The translations under genes and the position numbers were made by a program. Below the pieces are notes generated by a model. The model saw nothing but the letters and a program-made list of their open reading frames with translations, had not been told where the DNA came from and made no database searches. 6,845 bases of DNA from Oscillospiraceae bacterium (GTDB lineage: Bacteria > Bacillota_A > Clostridia > Oscillospirales > Ruminococcaceae): NCBI GenBank assembly GCA_017848205.1, contig JAGDDO010000127.1, forward strand, positions 1 to 6,845, in the 5' to 3' direction. Position 1 is the first letter of the stretch. Each line of letters starts with the position of its first letter. Below are positions 1 through 5,714 of the stretch, piece after piece.

Positions 1-575
1 CTGAAAGCCGAAAGATAAGTTTCTTCCATATCCTTCGGAGATGCCACAGCATCAAATTCATGTCTTACATTTTCAGGACCGCTGTGTACTGCAAAATGCT
101 TTGCACAGGCAGCAGTTTTAAGAAATTCGCCATTTCCCTGAAGACCTCTTACAAAAGCTGAGCCGAGCTTACCTGTAAGGAACGGATCCTCACCGTAGGT
201 TTCCTGACCTCTGCCCCATCTCGGGTCTCTGAAAATATTGATATTCGGTGACCAGAGTGTAAGTCCCTTGTATATGTCGCGGTCCTCATGTGATGAGTAT
301 GCGTTGTACATTGCTCTTGCTTCTGTTGAAATGACGCCTGCGACTTCTTCAAGAAATTTGTCGTCAAACATCGCAGCAAGTCCGATAGCCTGCGGGAACA
401 TTGTAGCGGAACCGGCTCTTGCAACTCCGTGAAGTGCTTCGCTCCACCAGTTATATGCCTTAAGTCCTGCCTTTTCATTTGCCGGAGCATCGTATTTAAG
501 CTGTTCAGCCTGCTCCTCAGTAGTCATTTTTGCAGTTATTTCTTCTGCCTTCTGCTGAAAATAGTATTTATCCAT
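1..575 (-). CDS. GH3 beta-xylosidase/beta-glucosidase, N-terminal 191 residues (3' end outside window)
   Basis: Glycoside hydrolase family 3 enzyme that removes terminal beta-linked sugars from oligosaccharides; probably xylosidase-type, though beta-glucosidase is possible. The frame is open from the ATG at 575 to the window edge, giving 191 of the roughly 700 residues usual for this family. Family motifs are in order: NWWSEALHGVARAG (42-55), FPQAIGLAAMFD (60-71), WSPNINIFRDPRWGRGQETYGEDP (108-131), KHF (159-161) and a RHEFDA segment (171-176) followed by ETYLSAF. The Lys159-His160 pair and Arg119 region line the sugar-binding barrel in the family. The nucleophile aspartate lies beyond the window and cannot be checked. 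No signal peptide is visible, so it probably acts in the cytoplasm on imported oligosaccharides. The start is supported by a GAGGAG ribosome site 5 bases upstream. It lies 18 bases after the DUF4380-like gene, so the two are probably co-transcribed. Confidence 0.93.
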   Translation of the reverse strand, partial: MDKYYFQQKAEEITAKMTTEEQAEQLKYDAPANEKAGLKAYNWWSEALHGVARAGSATMFPQAIGLAAMFDDKFLEEVAGVISTEARAMYNAYSSHEDRDIYKGLTLWSPNINIFRDPRWGRGQETYGEDPFLTGKLGSAFVRGLQGNGEFLKTAACAKHFAVHSGPENVRHEFDAVASPKDMEETYLSAF

Positions 576-593
576 CAGCGCTCCTCTTTCCGA

Positions 594-1442
594 TCATCTC
601 TTTTTAATTTCCCAGACTTCATTTATCACAGCTGATTCGCCAGGAGCGTATTCTCTTTCATCTCCTACAACTTCACATTCGATAAATTTCTCGTTGGTAT
701 ATGTTTCAAAGTTGCATCCGAAGTCAGGATAATTCTTTTCCGGATCGTACTTTTCAAACCTTTTTATATATGTCTGATTTCCGCAGACGTACATTGCCTG
801 TCCGGAAACCACATTGAATCCTGCTTTAAATGCACGTGTGATCGTCGGATCCATACGAAGCACTGCACGGCCGTCATTCAGTGAAAAACGAATGTCGTGT
901 ATTTCTGAATAAGGCCAGAGAGCCATTGTTCTGTTCGGAAGATAACCTGTATCTTCTGTATTAAGGTCTATGTACTCGGTACCGCCCGGTGCAAGACCTG
1001 TAATTGACCACGGTGCAAACTTAAGCGGTTTGTCAGAAACATTTACTATAGTATTCTTTACATTCAGTGTTTCATTGTCGTTGAAACTGAGTTCAATAGA
1101 ATACTGTGTTCCGAAAGGAGTCGGTTCAGCAGTAAGTTTCACGTTTTCATCTGTAACGACAGCATCTACCGGTTTGTTGTCCGGATAGTAGGTCTCAGGT
1201 ACTATTTCAGGTGAACGCCATAATCTGTGTCCGCCGTATGTGTACCAGGTTCCGTAGCCTTCAACATCAAGGCTGAAATCGCGGTTTAAATCCTCAAACA
1301 GAATATTCTCCTCATTCTTAAGTCCGTAGTAAATGATTCTCGGCCCGTACTCAAGCGACGCCATGACCAGAACGTTTTCTGTTTCAAGGCACAGGCACTT
1401 TCCAAAATTCTTATACTCTTTTTCGTAATGAGTGAACTTCAT
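594..1442 (-). CDS. DUF4380 / aldose 1-epimerase-like protein
   Basis: A complete 282-aa protein that resembles the DUF4380 group, whose predicted beta-sandwich is of the galactose-mutarotase type. Signatures are YGPRIIYYGL (about 32-41), the YGGHRLWRSPE motif (about 69-79), a nearby YYPDNKPV, and an APWSITGLAPGGTEY segment (about 143-157). The family has no firmly assigned reaction; sugar binding or anomer interconversion is inferred from the fold. There is no signal peptide or membrane segment, so it is probably cytoplasmic. The ATG at 1442 has a GGGAGGA ribosome site with suitable spacing. It is the first gene of a two-gene unit with the downstream GH3 glycosidase, which suggests it binds or conditions the sugar that enzyme handles or releases. 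Confidence is high that this is a gene, moderate for the family name and low for a specific activity. Confidence 0.8.
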   Translation of the reverse strand: MKFTHYEKEYKNFGKCLCLETENVLVMASLEYGPRIIYYGLKNEENILFEDLNRDFSLDVEGYGTWYTYGGHRLWRSPEIVPETYYPDNKPVDAVVTDENVKLTAEPTPFGTQYSIELSFNDNETLNVKNTIVNVSDKPLKFAPWSITGLAPGGTEYIDLNTEDTGYLPNRTMALWPYSEIHDIRFSLNDGRAVLRMDPTITRAFKAGFNVVSGQAMYVCGNQTYIKRFEKYDPEKNYPDFGCNFETYTNEKFIECEVVGDEREYAPGESAVINEVWEIKKR

Positions 1443-1502
1443 ACATAATCCTCCCGATCCAGCTTATATTTTTAGGCATAATTCTAATTGCTGTATGTGT
1501 AT

Positions 1503-1531
1503 ATTATAATACAGGAAGGCTGAAATTACTT
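1503..1531 (-). promoter_or_regulatory. Probable promoter of the DUF4380-GH3 operon
   Basis: On the minus strand a perfect TATAAT lies at 1508-1503, about 60 bases before the DUF4380 start codon, predicting a leader of about 54 nt. The hexamer 17 bp upstream (1531-1526) reads AAGTAA, which does not resemble TTGACA. A good -10 without a -35 is what an activator-dependent promoter looks like, and repeated heptamers occupy that position. The start point is not proven. Confidence 0.5.
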
Positions 1532-1541
1532 ATCATTACTT
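1525..1541 (-). promoter_or_regulatory. Tandem AAGTAAT direct repeat, candidate AraC-family activator site
   Basis: On the minus strand the heptamer AAGTAAT occurs twice, at 1541-1535 and 1531-1525, separated by GAT, so the period is exactly 10 bp (one helical turn). The downstream copy overlaps the -35 position of the DUF4380-GH3 promoter. AraC-family activators commonly bind direct repeats that abut or overlap the -35 region, and the divergent gene encodes such a protein. Assigning the site to that regulator is inference. Confidence 0.4.
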
Positions 1542-1594
1542 GCGGTTTAACGTATTATTTATTGCTTTATATTTTAAAAATTTCGTTTCTAATA

Positions 1595-1623
1595 TTGCAT
1601 ATCCCACGTAGTTGTGTTATAAT
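1595..1623 (+). promoter_or_regulatory. Promoter of the AraC-family regulator gene
   Basis: TTGCAT at 1595-1600, a 17-bp spacer and a perfect TATAAT at 1618-1623 preceded by TGT, giving an extended -10. Transcription would start near 1630, leaving about 93 nt of leader before the preferred start codon at 1723. Confidence 0.6.
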
Positions 1624-1708
1624 TCAATAAAAGATGATCGTAAATCCGGTCAAAACGAGTTTTGAAATCAGCAATTTATAAGAGCAAACACATATTAAAA
1701 AATGACAT

Positions 1709-1715
1709 GGAGTGA
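1709..1715 (+). promoter_or_regulatory. Ribosome binding site that decides the araC-type start
   Basis: GGAGTGA at 1709-1715 matches the anti-Shine-Dalgarno sequence and lies 7 bases before the ATG at 1723. The in-frame ATG at 1702 is upstream of this site and has no good ribosome site of its own, so 1723 is preferred. Confidence 0.65.
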
Positions 1716-1722
1716 TAGTGAA

Positions 1723-2589
1723 ATGATCCAGCATCTCAACGGAGACTTCGAGACAGTCGAGTACAATAATAATGGATTCATACTTTTGTATGATAACGTT
1801 GAAAATGAAGATTATCCTATGCACTGGCATAACGCTATAGAGATAATCATGCCTCTTATCAACGATTTCAGAGTTACTGCAGGCGGAAACACATATGAAC
1901 TCAGGGAACGTGAAATAATCATAATTCCGCCGGGTGAACTTCATTCAATGATAGCACCTGATCACGGACAGAGGCTTATTTTCCAGTGCAGCAGCAGTGT
2001 ACTGAATGATTTTCCTCCCCTCAGTGCAATTTCCTCAATGTTCACGGACGTTACCCTTATCGACAGCAATTCTCCGGAATACCAGAAGAGCGTAGCCAAG
2101 AAGACCATGCTCGAGATATATGACGAGTATTTCAAAAAGGAAGAACTGTCAGAACTTAAGATCTATTTAAAACTTATCAATATGTTCGTAAAGCTTCACG
2201 AAGGAGCAGCTTCCGAAAAGCGCGACCTTATGGGATGTACCTCAGTCAAGCTCAATGAATACAGTGAACGTTTCGGAGCAGTCAAGAAATACATCGAAAA
2301 GAACTACATGGAAGACATCTCGCTTGACACGCTTGCCGAGATCGCCGGTTACAGCAAATATCATTTTTCGCGTATCTTCAAGCAGTACACGGGTTCCTCC
2401 CACATCGAATACGTTAATAAAACACGTATCAATGTTGCCCAGAAGCTGCTGCTCGATCCTTCGATCTCAATTACGGAAGTTGCAATGAACTCCGGTTTCA
2501 CAAGCATTACTTCCTTCAACCGTGTTTTCAAGGAGATAAAGCACTGTACACCTTCCGAATTCAAGAAGTTCTATAAAACATCAGATTAA
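1723..2589 (+). CDS. AraC-family transcriptional regulator with N-terminal cupin domain
   Basis: A cytoplasmic DNA-binding regulator of 288 aa from the chosen ATG; a start at 1702 would add seven residues. The N-terminal cupin spans about residues 30-90, with MHWHNAIEI (33-41) and a PPGELH segment (69-74) of the kind that line the sugar pocket in this family. The C-terminal domain has the two expected helix-turn-helix units: ISLDTLAEIAGYSKYHFSRI (199-218) and SITEVAMNSGF with SFNRVFK (249-270), ending in the TPSEFKK signature (276-282). It is transcribed divergently from the DUF4380-GH3 pair, and a tandem repeat lies at that promoter. It is therefore probably an activator responding to an imported sugar; the ligand is not predictable from sequence. 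The gene ends just before two hairpins and a terminator. Confidence 0.93.
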   Translation: MIQHLNGDFETVEYNNNGFILLYDNVENEDYPMHWHNAIEIIMPLINDFRVTAGGNTYELREREIIIIPPGELHSMIAPDHGQRLIFQCSSSVLNDFPPLSAISSMFTDVTLIDSNSPEYQKSVAKKTMLEIYDEYFKKEELSELKIYLKLINMFVKLHEGAASEKRDLMGCTSVKLNEYSERFGAVKKYIEKNYMEDISLDTLAEIAGYSKYHFSRIFKQYTGSSHIEYVNKTRINVAQKLLLDPSISITEVAMNSGFTSITSFNRVFKEIKHCTPSEFKKFYKTSD

Positions 2590-2605
2590 GAAAACACTGA
2601 TTAAA

Positions 2606-2634
2606 CCGGACATCCGGCTTCGCCGGATGTCCGG
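2606..2634. repeat. Perfect GC-rich inverted repeat (hairpin) after the araC-type gene
   Basis: CCGGACATCCGGC at 2606-2618 pairs perfectly with GCCGGATGTCCGG at 2622-2634 around a TTC loop, a 13-bp stem. It starts 16 bases after the araC-type stop codon. No T-tract follows on the plus strand, so it is not by itself a canonical terminator. It may stabilise the mRNA 3' end or be a dispersed palindromic repeat. Confidence 0.75.
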
Positions 2635-2636
2635 AA

Positions 2637-2670
2637 GTGGGATTTGCGGGGCTTCGCCCCGGACCCCCAC
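2637..2670. repeat. Second GC-rich hairpin, possible dispersed palindromic element
   Basis: An inner stem GGGGC (2648-2652) / GCCCC (2656-2660) closes a TTC loop, and an outer stem GTGGG (2637-2641) / CCCAC (2666-2670) encloses it, separated by an unpaired internal loop. It lies directly between the first hairpin and the terminator. G/C runs built around a CTTCG core look like an intergenic repeat rather than coding or operator DNA; genome-wide copies would have to be counted to confirm this. Confidence 0.55.
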
Positions 2671-2672
2671 GT

Positions 2673-2720
2673 AAAAAAACAGAGGACGCAAACCTGACAG
2701 TTTACGTCCTCTGTTTTTAT
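2673..2720. terminator. Bidirectional intrinsic terminator
   Basis: AAAAACAGAGGACG (2675-2688) pairs with CGTCCTCTGTTTTT (2705-2718). The stem continues after one C/A mismatch through AAAC (2690-2693) / GTTT (2700-2703), leaving a 6-base CTGACA loop. A seven-A run on the left and a five-T run on the right let it terminate transcription from both sides: the araC-type gene on the plus strand and the small membrane-protein gene on the minus strand. Confidence 0.9.
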
Positions 2721-2732
2721 TATTCCTAAGAA

Positions 2733-2903
2733 TCACTTCTTGTCGTCCTTGTTCTTAGGCTTGCTGCTGAGTATAAGACATCCGACAATAAGAACAATTG
2801 CAATAATTGCAACGATCACCGGAGTTTTCATATTTCTTGTATCACCGATCACCGGAAATGTAGTAAGAAGTCCGGCAGCCAGACACATAATATTATAAGT
2901 CAT
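2733..2903 (-). CDS. Small membrane protein resembling a sortase-sorting tail (56 aa)
   Basis: Not a family I can name with certainty. From the ATG at 2903 it is 56 aa: a hydrophobic N-terminus (about 4-17), then TTFPVIGDTRN (14-24), one strong membrane segment of Ile/Val/Ala (about 28-46), and a short positively charged tail ending KNKDDKK. The order of motif, hydrophobic helix and basic tail matches a Gram-positive cell-wall sorting signal, with FPVIGDT at the place where LPxTGD(T/S) would stand; Leu and Thr of the motif are replaced by Phe and Ile. The start at 2903 has a GAGGAA ribosome site 7 bases upstream. An in-frame ATG at 2939 adds 12 residues but has no ribosome site. It has its own promoter and ends at the bidirectional terminator, which supports a real gene. 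Function unknown. Confidence 0.6.
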   Translation of the reverse strand: MTYNIMCLAAGLLTTFPVIGDTRNMKTPVIVAIIAIVLIVGCLILSSKPKNKDDKK

Positions 2904-2951
2904 TTTTATTTTCCTCGCTTTCGTTATCTTAAAAAACATATATTTGCTGTC

Positions 2952-3013
2952 TGCTGAAAAAGTATCAGCATAAACAGGTTTGACATATTAAATGCAGATA
3001 TCCTGTCTGCATT
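2952..3013 (-). promoter_or_regulatory. Two hairpins in the leader of the small membrane-protein gene
   Basis: The predicted leader starts near 3016. It can form AATGCAGA/TCTGCATT (2991-2998 with 3006-3013, 7-base loop) almost at its 5' end, and TGCTGA/TCAGCA (2952-2957 with 2965-2970, 7-base loop) further on. Neither is directly followed by a T-run. An 8-base CTGTCTGC occurs at both 2947-2954 and 3003-3010. They could protect the 5' end or regulate translation; no known riboswitch class is recognised. Confidence 0.35.
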
Positions 3014-3022
3014 CACTATATT

Positions 3023-3051
3023 ATTATATCACAGGCAAATAAGCATTGGAA
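3023..3051 (-). promoter_or_regulatory. Extended -10 promoter of the small membrane-protein gene
   Basis: On the minus strand TGA-TATAAT occupies 3031-3023, a perfect -10 with the TGn extension. A weak TTCCAA (3051-3046) lies 17 bp upstream as a possible -35. Transcription would begin near 3016, about 112 nt before the ATG at 2903, so the gene need not depend on read-through from coaBC. Confidence 0.55.
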
Positions 3052-3113
3052 TAGTATATCTGCTTTTTTGCCGTAAATTTTTACTCTCAATAAGTGAAAA
3101 TATTTATGCAAAG

Positions 3114-4307
3114 TTACTTTATGAAGCTGACTATATTATCAAGTATCCTTGATGCAGTTTCGTCCTTGCTGAGAAGAGGAAGTTCTGTCTCGGAATCTGC
3201 CGTTATCATTGTCACGATGTTGGTATCACCAGCAAAACCGGCACCGGACTGCTTAAGGTTGTTTGCACAGATCATGTCGATGTTCTTCTTTTTAAGCTTC
3301 GCTCTTGAATTTTCGAGCATGTTCTCGGTTTCCATTGAAAAGCCGCAGATGAACTGTCCTTCTTTTCTGTGCTCACCGAGATAAGCAAGAATATCCTGTG
3401 TTCGTTCAAGCGGAATGCTCATGTCATCGTCTTTTTTCTTGATCTTCTGGTCGCTTACAAAAGCCGGTCTGTAATCCGCTACCGCTGCAGACTTGATGAT
3501 TATATCGCAGTCTTCGAAATTGTCACGTACCGCTTCAAACATATCTTTAGCCGAAACAACGTCGATAACTTTTACAAACGGCGGAATTTCAGCAGTCGCA
3601 GGTCCTTTTACAAGAATGACATCCGCTCCCCTGAGCATGGCCTGTCTTGCGATTGCAAATCCCATCTTGCCGCTGGAATGATTGGAAATGTATCTTACCG
3701 GATCAAGTGCTTCCTGTGTAGGTCCGGCAGTTACGAGTATCTTTTTGCCCTTAAGGTCCTTTTCGCAGGCTATCTCTCTAAGCACATGGTCAACCAGAAC
3801 TTTTTCTGAAGGAAGCTTGCCCTTTCCGCTGTCACGGCATGCAAGGAATCCGCTGTCAGGTTCGATGAAGTGATAGCCGAATCTCTTGAGCTTTTCCATG
3901 TTGTCCTGATTTATTGCATTTTCGTACATGGCTGTATTCATTGCCGGTGCTATATATACAGGAGCCTTCGTTGCCATAATGGTTGTGGAAAGCATATCGT
4001 CAGCTATACCGGAAGCTATCTTTCCGATTATGTTTGCCGTTGCCGGAGCAATGAGAAAAATATCTGCCTTTTTGGCAAGTGACACATGAGCTACATGAAA
4101 CTGAAAGTTTCTGTCGAATGTATCAACAAGGCACTTGTTGTTTGTAATGGTTTCGAAAGCAATAGGGTTTATAAAGTTCACAGCATTCCGGGTCATGATA
4201 ACATGAACATCACAGTGTAGCTTTACAAGCATACTTGCAATATTTGCAGCCTTGTACGCTGCGATAGACCCTGTAACACCTATTACCGCACATTTTCCTG
4301 TAAGCAT
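3114..4307 (-). CDS. coaBC: Bifunctional phosphopantothenoylcysteine decarboxylase / phosphopantothenate-cysteine ligase
   Basis: Couples 4'-phosphopantothenate to cysteine using a nucleotide triphosphate, then decarboxylates the product to 4'-phosphopantetheine, both steps of coenzyme A synthesis. From the ATG at 4307 it is 397 aa, normal for the family. The N-terminal FMN-dependent decarboxylase (CoaC, about 1-180) has the catalytic His74 in HVSLAKKAD, PAMNTAMYEN (121-130) and Cys157 in FLACRDSGKGK. The ligase (CoaB, about 187-397) has KILVTAGPTQEALDPVRYIS (189-208), Asn209 leading into HSSGKMG, SAAVADYRP (273-281), the KIKKK segment (288-292) and GFSMETE (322-328). An upstream in-frame ATG at 4421 would add 38 residues unlike any CoaC N-terminus and translate a hairpin region, whereas 4307 has AAAGGAG 8 bases before it. 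Residue 158 is Arg where many homologues have Gly. It is the last gene of the pantothenate cluster; no clear terminator follows it. Confidence 0.96.
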   Translation of the reverse strand: MLTGKCAVIGVTGSIAAYKAANIASMLVKLHCDVHVIMTRNAVNFINPIAFETITNNKCLVDTFDRNFQFHVAHVSLAKKADIFLIAPATANIIGKIASGIADDMLSTTIMATKAPVYIAPAMNTAMYENAINQDNMEKLKRFGYHFIEPDSGFLACRDSGKGKLPSEKVLVDHVLREIACEKDLKGKKILVTAGPTQEALDPVRYISNHSSGKMGFAIARQAMLRGADVILVKGPATAEIPPFVKVIDVVSAKDMFEAVRDNFEDCDIIIKSAAVADYRPAFVSDQKIKKKDDDMSIPLERTQDILAYLGEHRKEGQFICGFSMETENMLENSRAKLKKKNIDMICANNLKQSGAGFAGDTNIVTMITADSETELPLLSKDETASRILDNIVSFIK

Positions 4308-4315
4308 AATTCCAT

Positions 4316-4322
4316 CTCCTTT
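4316..4322 (-). promoter_or_regulatory. Ribosome binding site that decides the coaBC start
   Basis: On the minus strand AAAGGAG lies 8 bases before the ATG at 4307. This is near-ideal and rules against the longer reading frame starting at 4421. Confidence 0.85.
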
Positions 4323-4346
4323 AACAGTGACCTGCTTATTGAAAAC

Positions 4347-4385
4347 ACTGATCATACCGGACAGCGTACCGGTCTGCGGATCAGT
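4347..4385 (-). repeat. Imperfect hairpin between panD and coaBC
   Basis: ACTGATC (4347-4353) pairs with GATCAGT (4379-4385), and inside it ACCGG (4356-4360) pairs with CCGGT (4369-4373) around an 8-base loop, with an asymmetric internal loop (2 against 5 bases). On the minus strand it is followed by GTTTTC, a weak T-tract. It may act as an attenuator or a processing site. Its left side is part of a motif shared with the region after the araC-type gene. Confidence 0.5.
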
Positions 4386-4395
4386 AATACAACAA

Positions 4396-4421
4396 GTGCA
4401 GGGCATATGCACACCCTGCAC
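4396..4421 (-). terminator. Hairpin after panD, possible weak terminator or attenuator
   Basis: GTGCAGGG (4396-4403) pairs perfectly with CCCTGCAC (4414-4421) around a 10-base loop, 12 bases after the panD stop codon. On the minus strand the next bases are TTGTTGTATT, a broken U-tract. It could terminate part of the transcripts and lower coaBC expression relative to panBCD. No convincing new promoter for coaBC is visible between here and 4307, so full termination is unlikely. Confidence 0.45.
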
Positions 4422-4433
4422 AGAATCATGGTT

Positions 4434-4838
4434 CTATTTAAGTTCTGCCATCTGTTCAGTAAGCAAACCGTGTTTTTCATAATGGTGTACGCTCTTTATA
4501 CCATTATTTTCATCAACGAAGACCACTGTCGGTTTGTGTTTCTTCGCCTCATCCGGAGTCATTGATATGTATGTCATGATTATTACAAGATCTCCCGGTT
4601 CAACACATCTTGCTGCGGCACCGTTAAGGCACACAACTCCTGAACCCGGATCACCTGCGATAACATAAGTTTCAAGTCTGTTTCCGTTGTTTATATCAAC
4701 TATCTGGACCTGTTCGTATTCAAGAATACCTGCAGCCTCCATAAGATCAGAGTCTATAGTGACACTTCCTACGTAATTGAGTTCTGCCTGTGTTACCACT
4801 GCACGGTGTATTTTGCTCTTGAGCATTTTTAATTCCAT
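4434..4838 (-). CDS. panD: Aspartate 1-decarboxylase precursor
   Basis: Pyruvoyl-dependent enzyme that converts L-aspartate to beta-alanine, the second half of pantothenate. The 134-aa proenzyme is expected to cleave itself between Gly24 and Ser25 (NYVGSVTID), Ser25 becoming the pyruvoyl group of the alpha chain. Other expected active-site residues are at their usual numbers: Lys9, Tyr22, Arg54, Thr57, Tyr58 and Asn72 in the NGAAAR motif. With the start at 4838 the residue numbering coincides with that of E. coli PanD. The alternative ATG at 4826 would shift it by four. An AAGGGG ribosome site inside the end of panC lies 12 bases upstream, rather far, but 24 bases from the alternative. The start is 7 bases after the panC stop, so translation is probably coupled. 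It acts in the cytoplasm as a tetramer, as known for the family. Confidence 0.96.
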   Translation of the reverse strand: MELKMLKSKIHRAVVTQAELNYVGSVTIDSDLMEAAGILEYEQVQIVDINNGNRLETYVIAGDPGSGVVCLNGAAARCVEPGDLVIIMTYISMTPDEAKKHKPTVVFVDENNGIKSVHHYEKHGLLTEQMAELK

Positions 4839-4845
4839 TTAGTAA

Positions 4846-5694
4846 TTATTCCCCTTCGTAGAAATAGTTATCAATGAGTCTTGTTTTTCCGATATATACA
4901 GCCATAGCAACAAGAGCACTGTCTGTGAACTCTGTGATCTGCTGCATAGTATCAAGTGAAACTATTTTAATGTAGTCGATCTTTGCGAGAGGTTCAGCTT
5001 TTACAATGTCAGTCATCTGTGAAATGATATCAGTACTGTTTCTTGCGCCTGACTTTATAAGCTCTTCAGCTTTTCGTACTGCCTTTGAAAGAACAAGAGC
5101 AGCCTTGCGTTCTTCAGCATTAAGATATGTATTTCTTGAACTCTTTGCAAGTCCGTCATCTTCTCTTACTATCGGGCAGCCGATGATCTCGATGTCCATG
5201 TTGAGATCAGTTACCATTCTCTTTATAACTGCGAGCTGCTGAGCATCCTTCTTTCCGAAATATGCTCTGTCAGGCTTTACAATATTGAAAAGCTTTGTTA
5301 CAACTGTGCATACGCCTCTGAAATGAACAGGTCTTGTAAGACCGCAGAGTTCTTCTGTAAGAAGATGCATGTCAACGAATGACTGGAAGTTGTCAGTGTA
5401 CATCTCTTCCGGTTCAGGAGCGAAGATAAGATCAGCACCGGCTTCAAGGCACTTAGCCTTGTCGCGTTCGAGGTCTCTCGGATATGTTGCAAGGTCTTCA
5501 GTCGGACCGAACTGCATAGGGTTAAGGAAAATACTTACCACTACCCTGTCGTTACCCTTGTCAGCTGCCTTAATAAGGCTCTGATGTCCTTCGTGAAGAT
5601 ATCCCATTGTCGGAACGAAACCAACAGTAAGACCTTCTTTTCTCCACTGTTTAACAGTTTCTCTTACTTCCTTTATTGTTTTTACAACGATCAC
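4846..5694 (-). CDS. panC: Pantoate-beta-alanine ligase (pantothenate synthetase)
   Basis: Joins pantoate and beta-alanine with ATP, through a pantoyl-adenylate, to give pantothenate. The 282-aa length is normal. Motifs of the class I aminoacyl-tRNA-synthetase-like nucleotidyltransferase fold are PTMGYLHEGH (28-37, with the HxGH at 34-37), NPMQFGP (58-64), FRGVCTVVTKLFNIV (125-139), YFGKKDAQQL (145-154) and KSSRNTYL (184-191), the KMSKS-like loop. The initiation codon is GTG at 5694; AAAGAGG lies 8 bases upstream at 5703-5709, which fixes it. The second codon reads Ile, then Val-Val-Lys, a normal PanC beginning. It follows panB after 20 bases and precedes panD by 7, so it is the middle gene of the operon. 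Cytoplasmic. Confidence 0.97.
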   Translation of the reverse strand: MIVVKTIKEVRETVKQWRKEGLTVGFVPTMGYLHEGHQSLIKAADKGNDRVVVSIFLNPMQFGPTEDLATYPRDLERDKAKCLEAGADLIFAPEPEEMYTDNFQSFVDMHLLTEELCGLTRPVHFRGVCTVVTKLFNIVKPDRAYFGKKDAQQLAVIKRMVTDLNMDIEIIGCPIVREDDGLAKSSRNTYLNAEERKAALVLSKAVRKAEELIKSGARNSTDIISQMTDIVKAEPLAKIDYIKIVSLDTMQQITEFTDSALVAMAVYIGKTRLIDNYFYEGE

Positions 5695-5702
5695 TTTGAA
5701 AA

Positions 5703-5709
5703 CCTCTTT
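5703..5709 (-). promoter_or_regulatory. Ribosome binding site that supports the GTG start of panC
   Basis: AAAGAGG on the minus strand, 8 bases before the GTG at 5694, lies in the panB-panC gap. Confidence 0.8.
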
Positions 5710-5714
5710 CTGTT

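Noticed and set aside
149..490. 113-residue minus-strand reading frame inside the GH3 gene
   Set aside because: It overlaps the GH3 coding frame, which carries clear family motifs, and its translation has no recognisable domain.
1624..1944. 106-residue minus-strand reading frame overlapping the start of the araC-type gene
   Set aside because: It lies antisense to the cupin domain and covers that gene's promoter and leader; no ribosome site or domain supports it.
2606..2670. CRISPR-like repeats
   Set aside because: There are only two unlike hairpins with no regular spacers and no cas genes in the window.
2980..2985. Perfect TTGACA on the plus strand as a promoter -35 box
   Set aside because: No -10-like hexamer lies at 16-18 bp downstream and no plus-strand gene follows; the next genes are on the minus strand.
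3078..3101. AT-rich inverted repeat after coaBC as its terminator
   Set aside because: The stem is short, almost all A/T and has a mismatch on the minus strand, with only a weak U-rich stretch after it; not convincing.
3369..3809. 146-residue plus-strand reading frame opposite coaBC
   Set aside because: Antisense shadow of a well-conserved gene; no ribosome site and no family resemblance.
4308..4421. In-frame N-terminal extension of CoaBC from the ATG at 4421
   Set aside because: No ribosome site, no resemblance to CoaC, and it would cross a hairpin region; the ATG at 4307 is far better supported.
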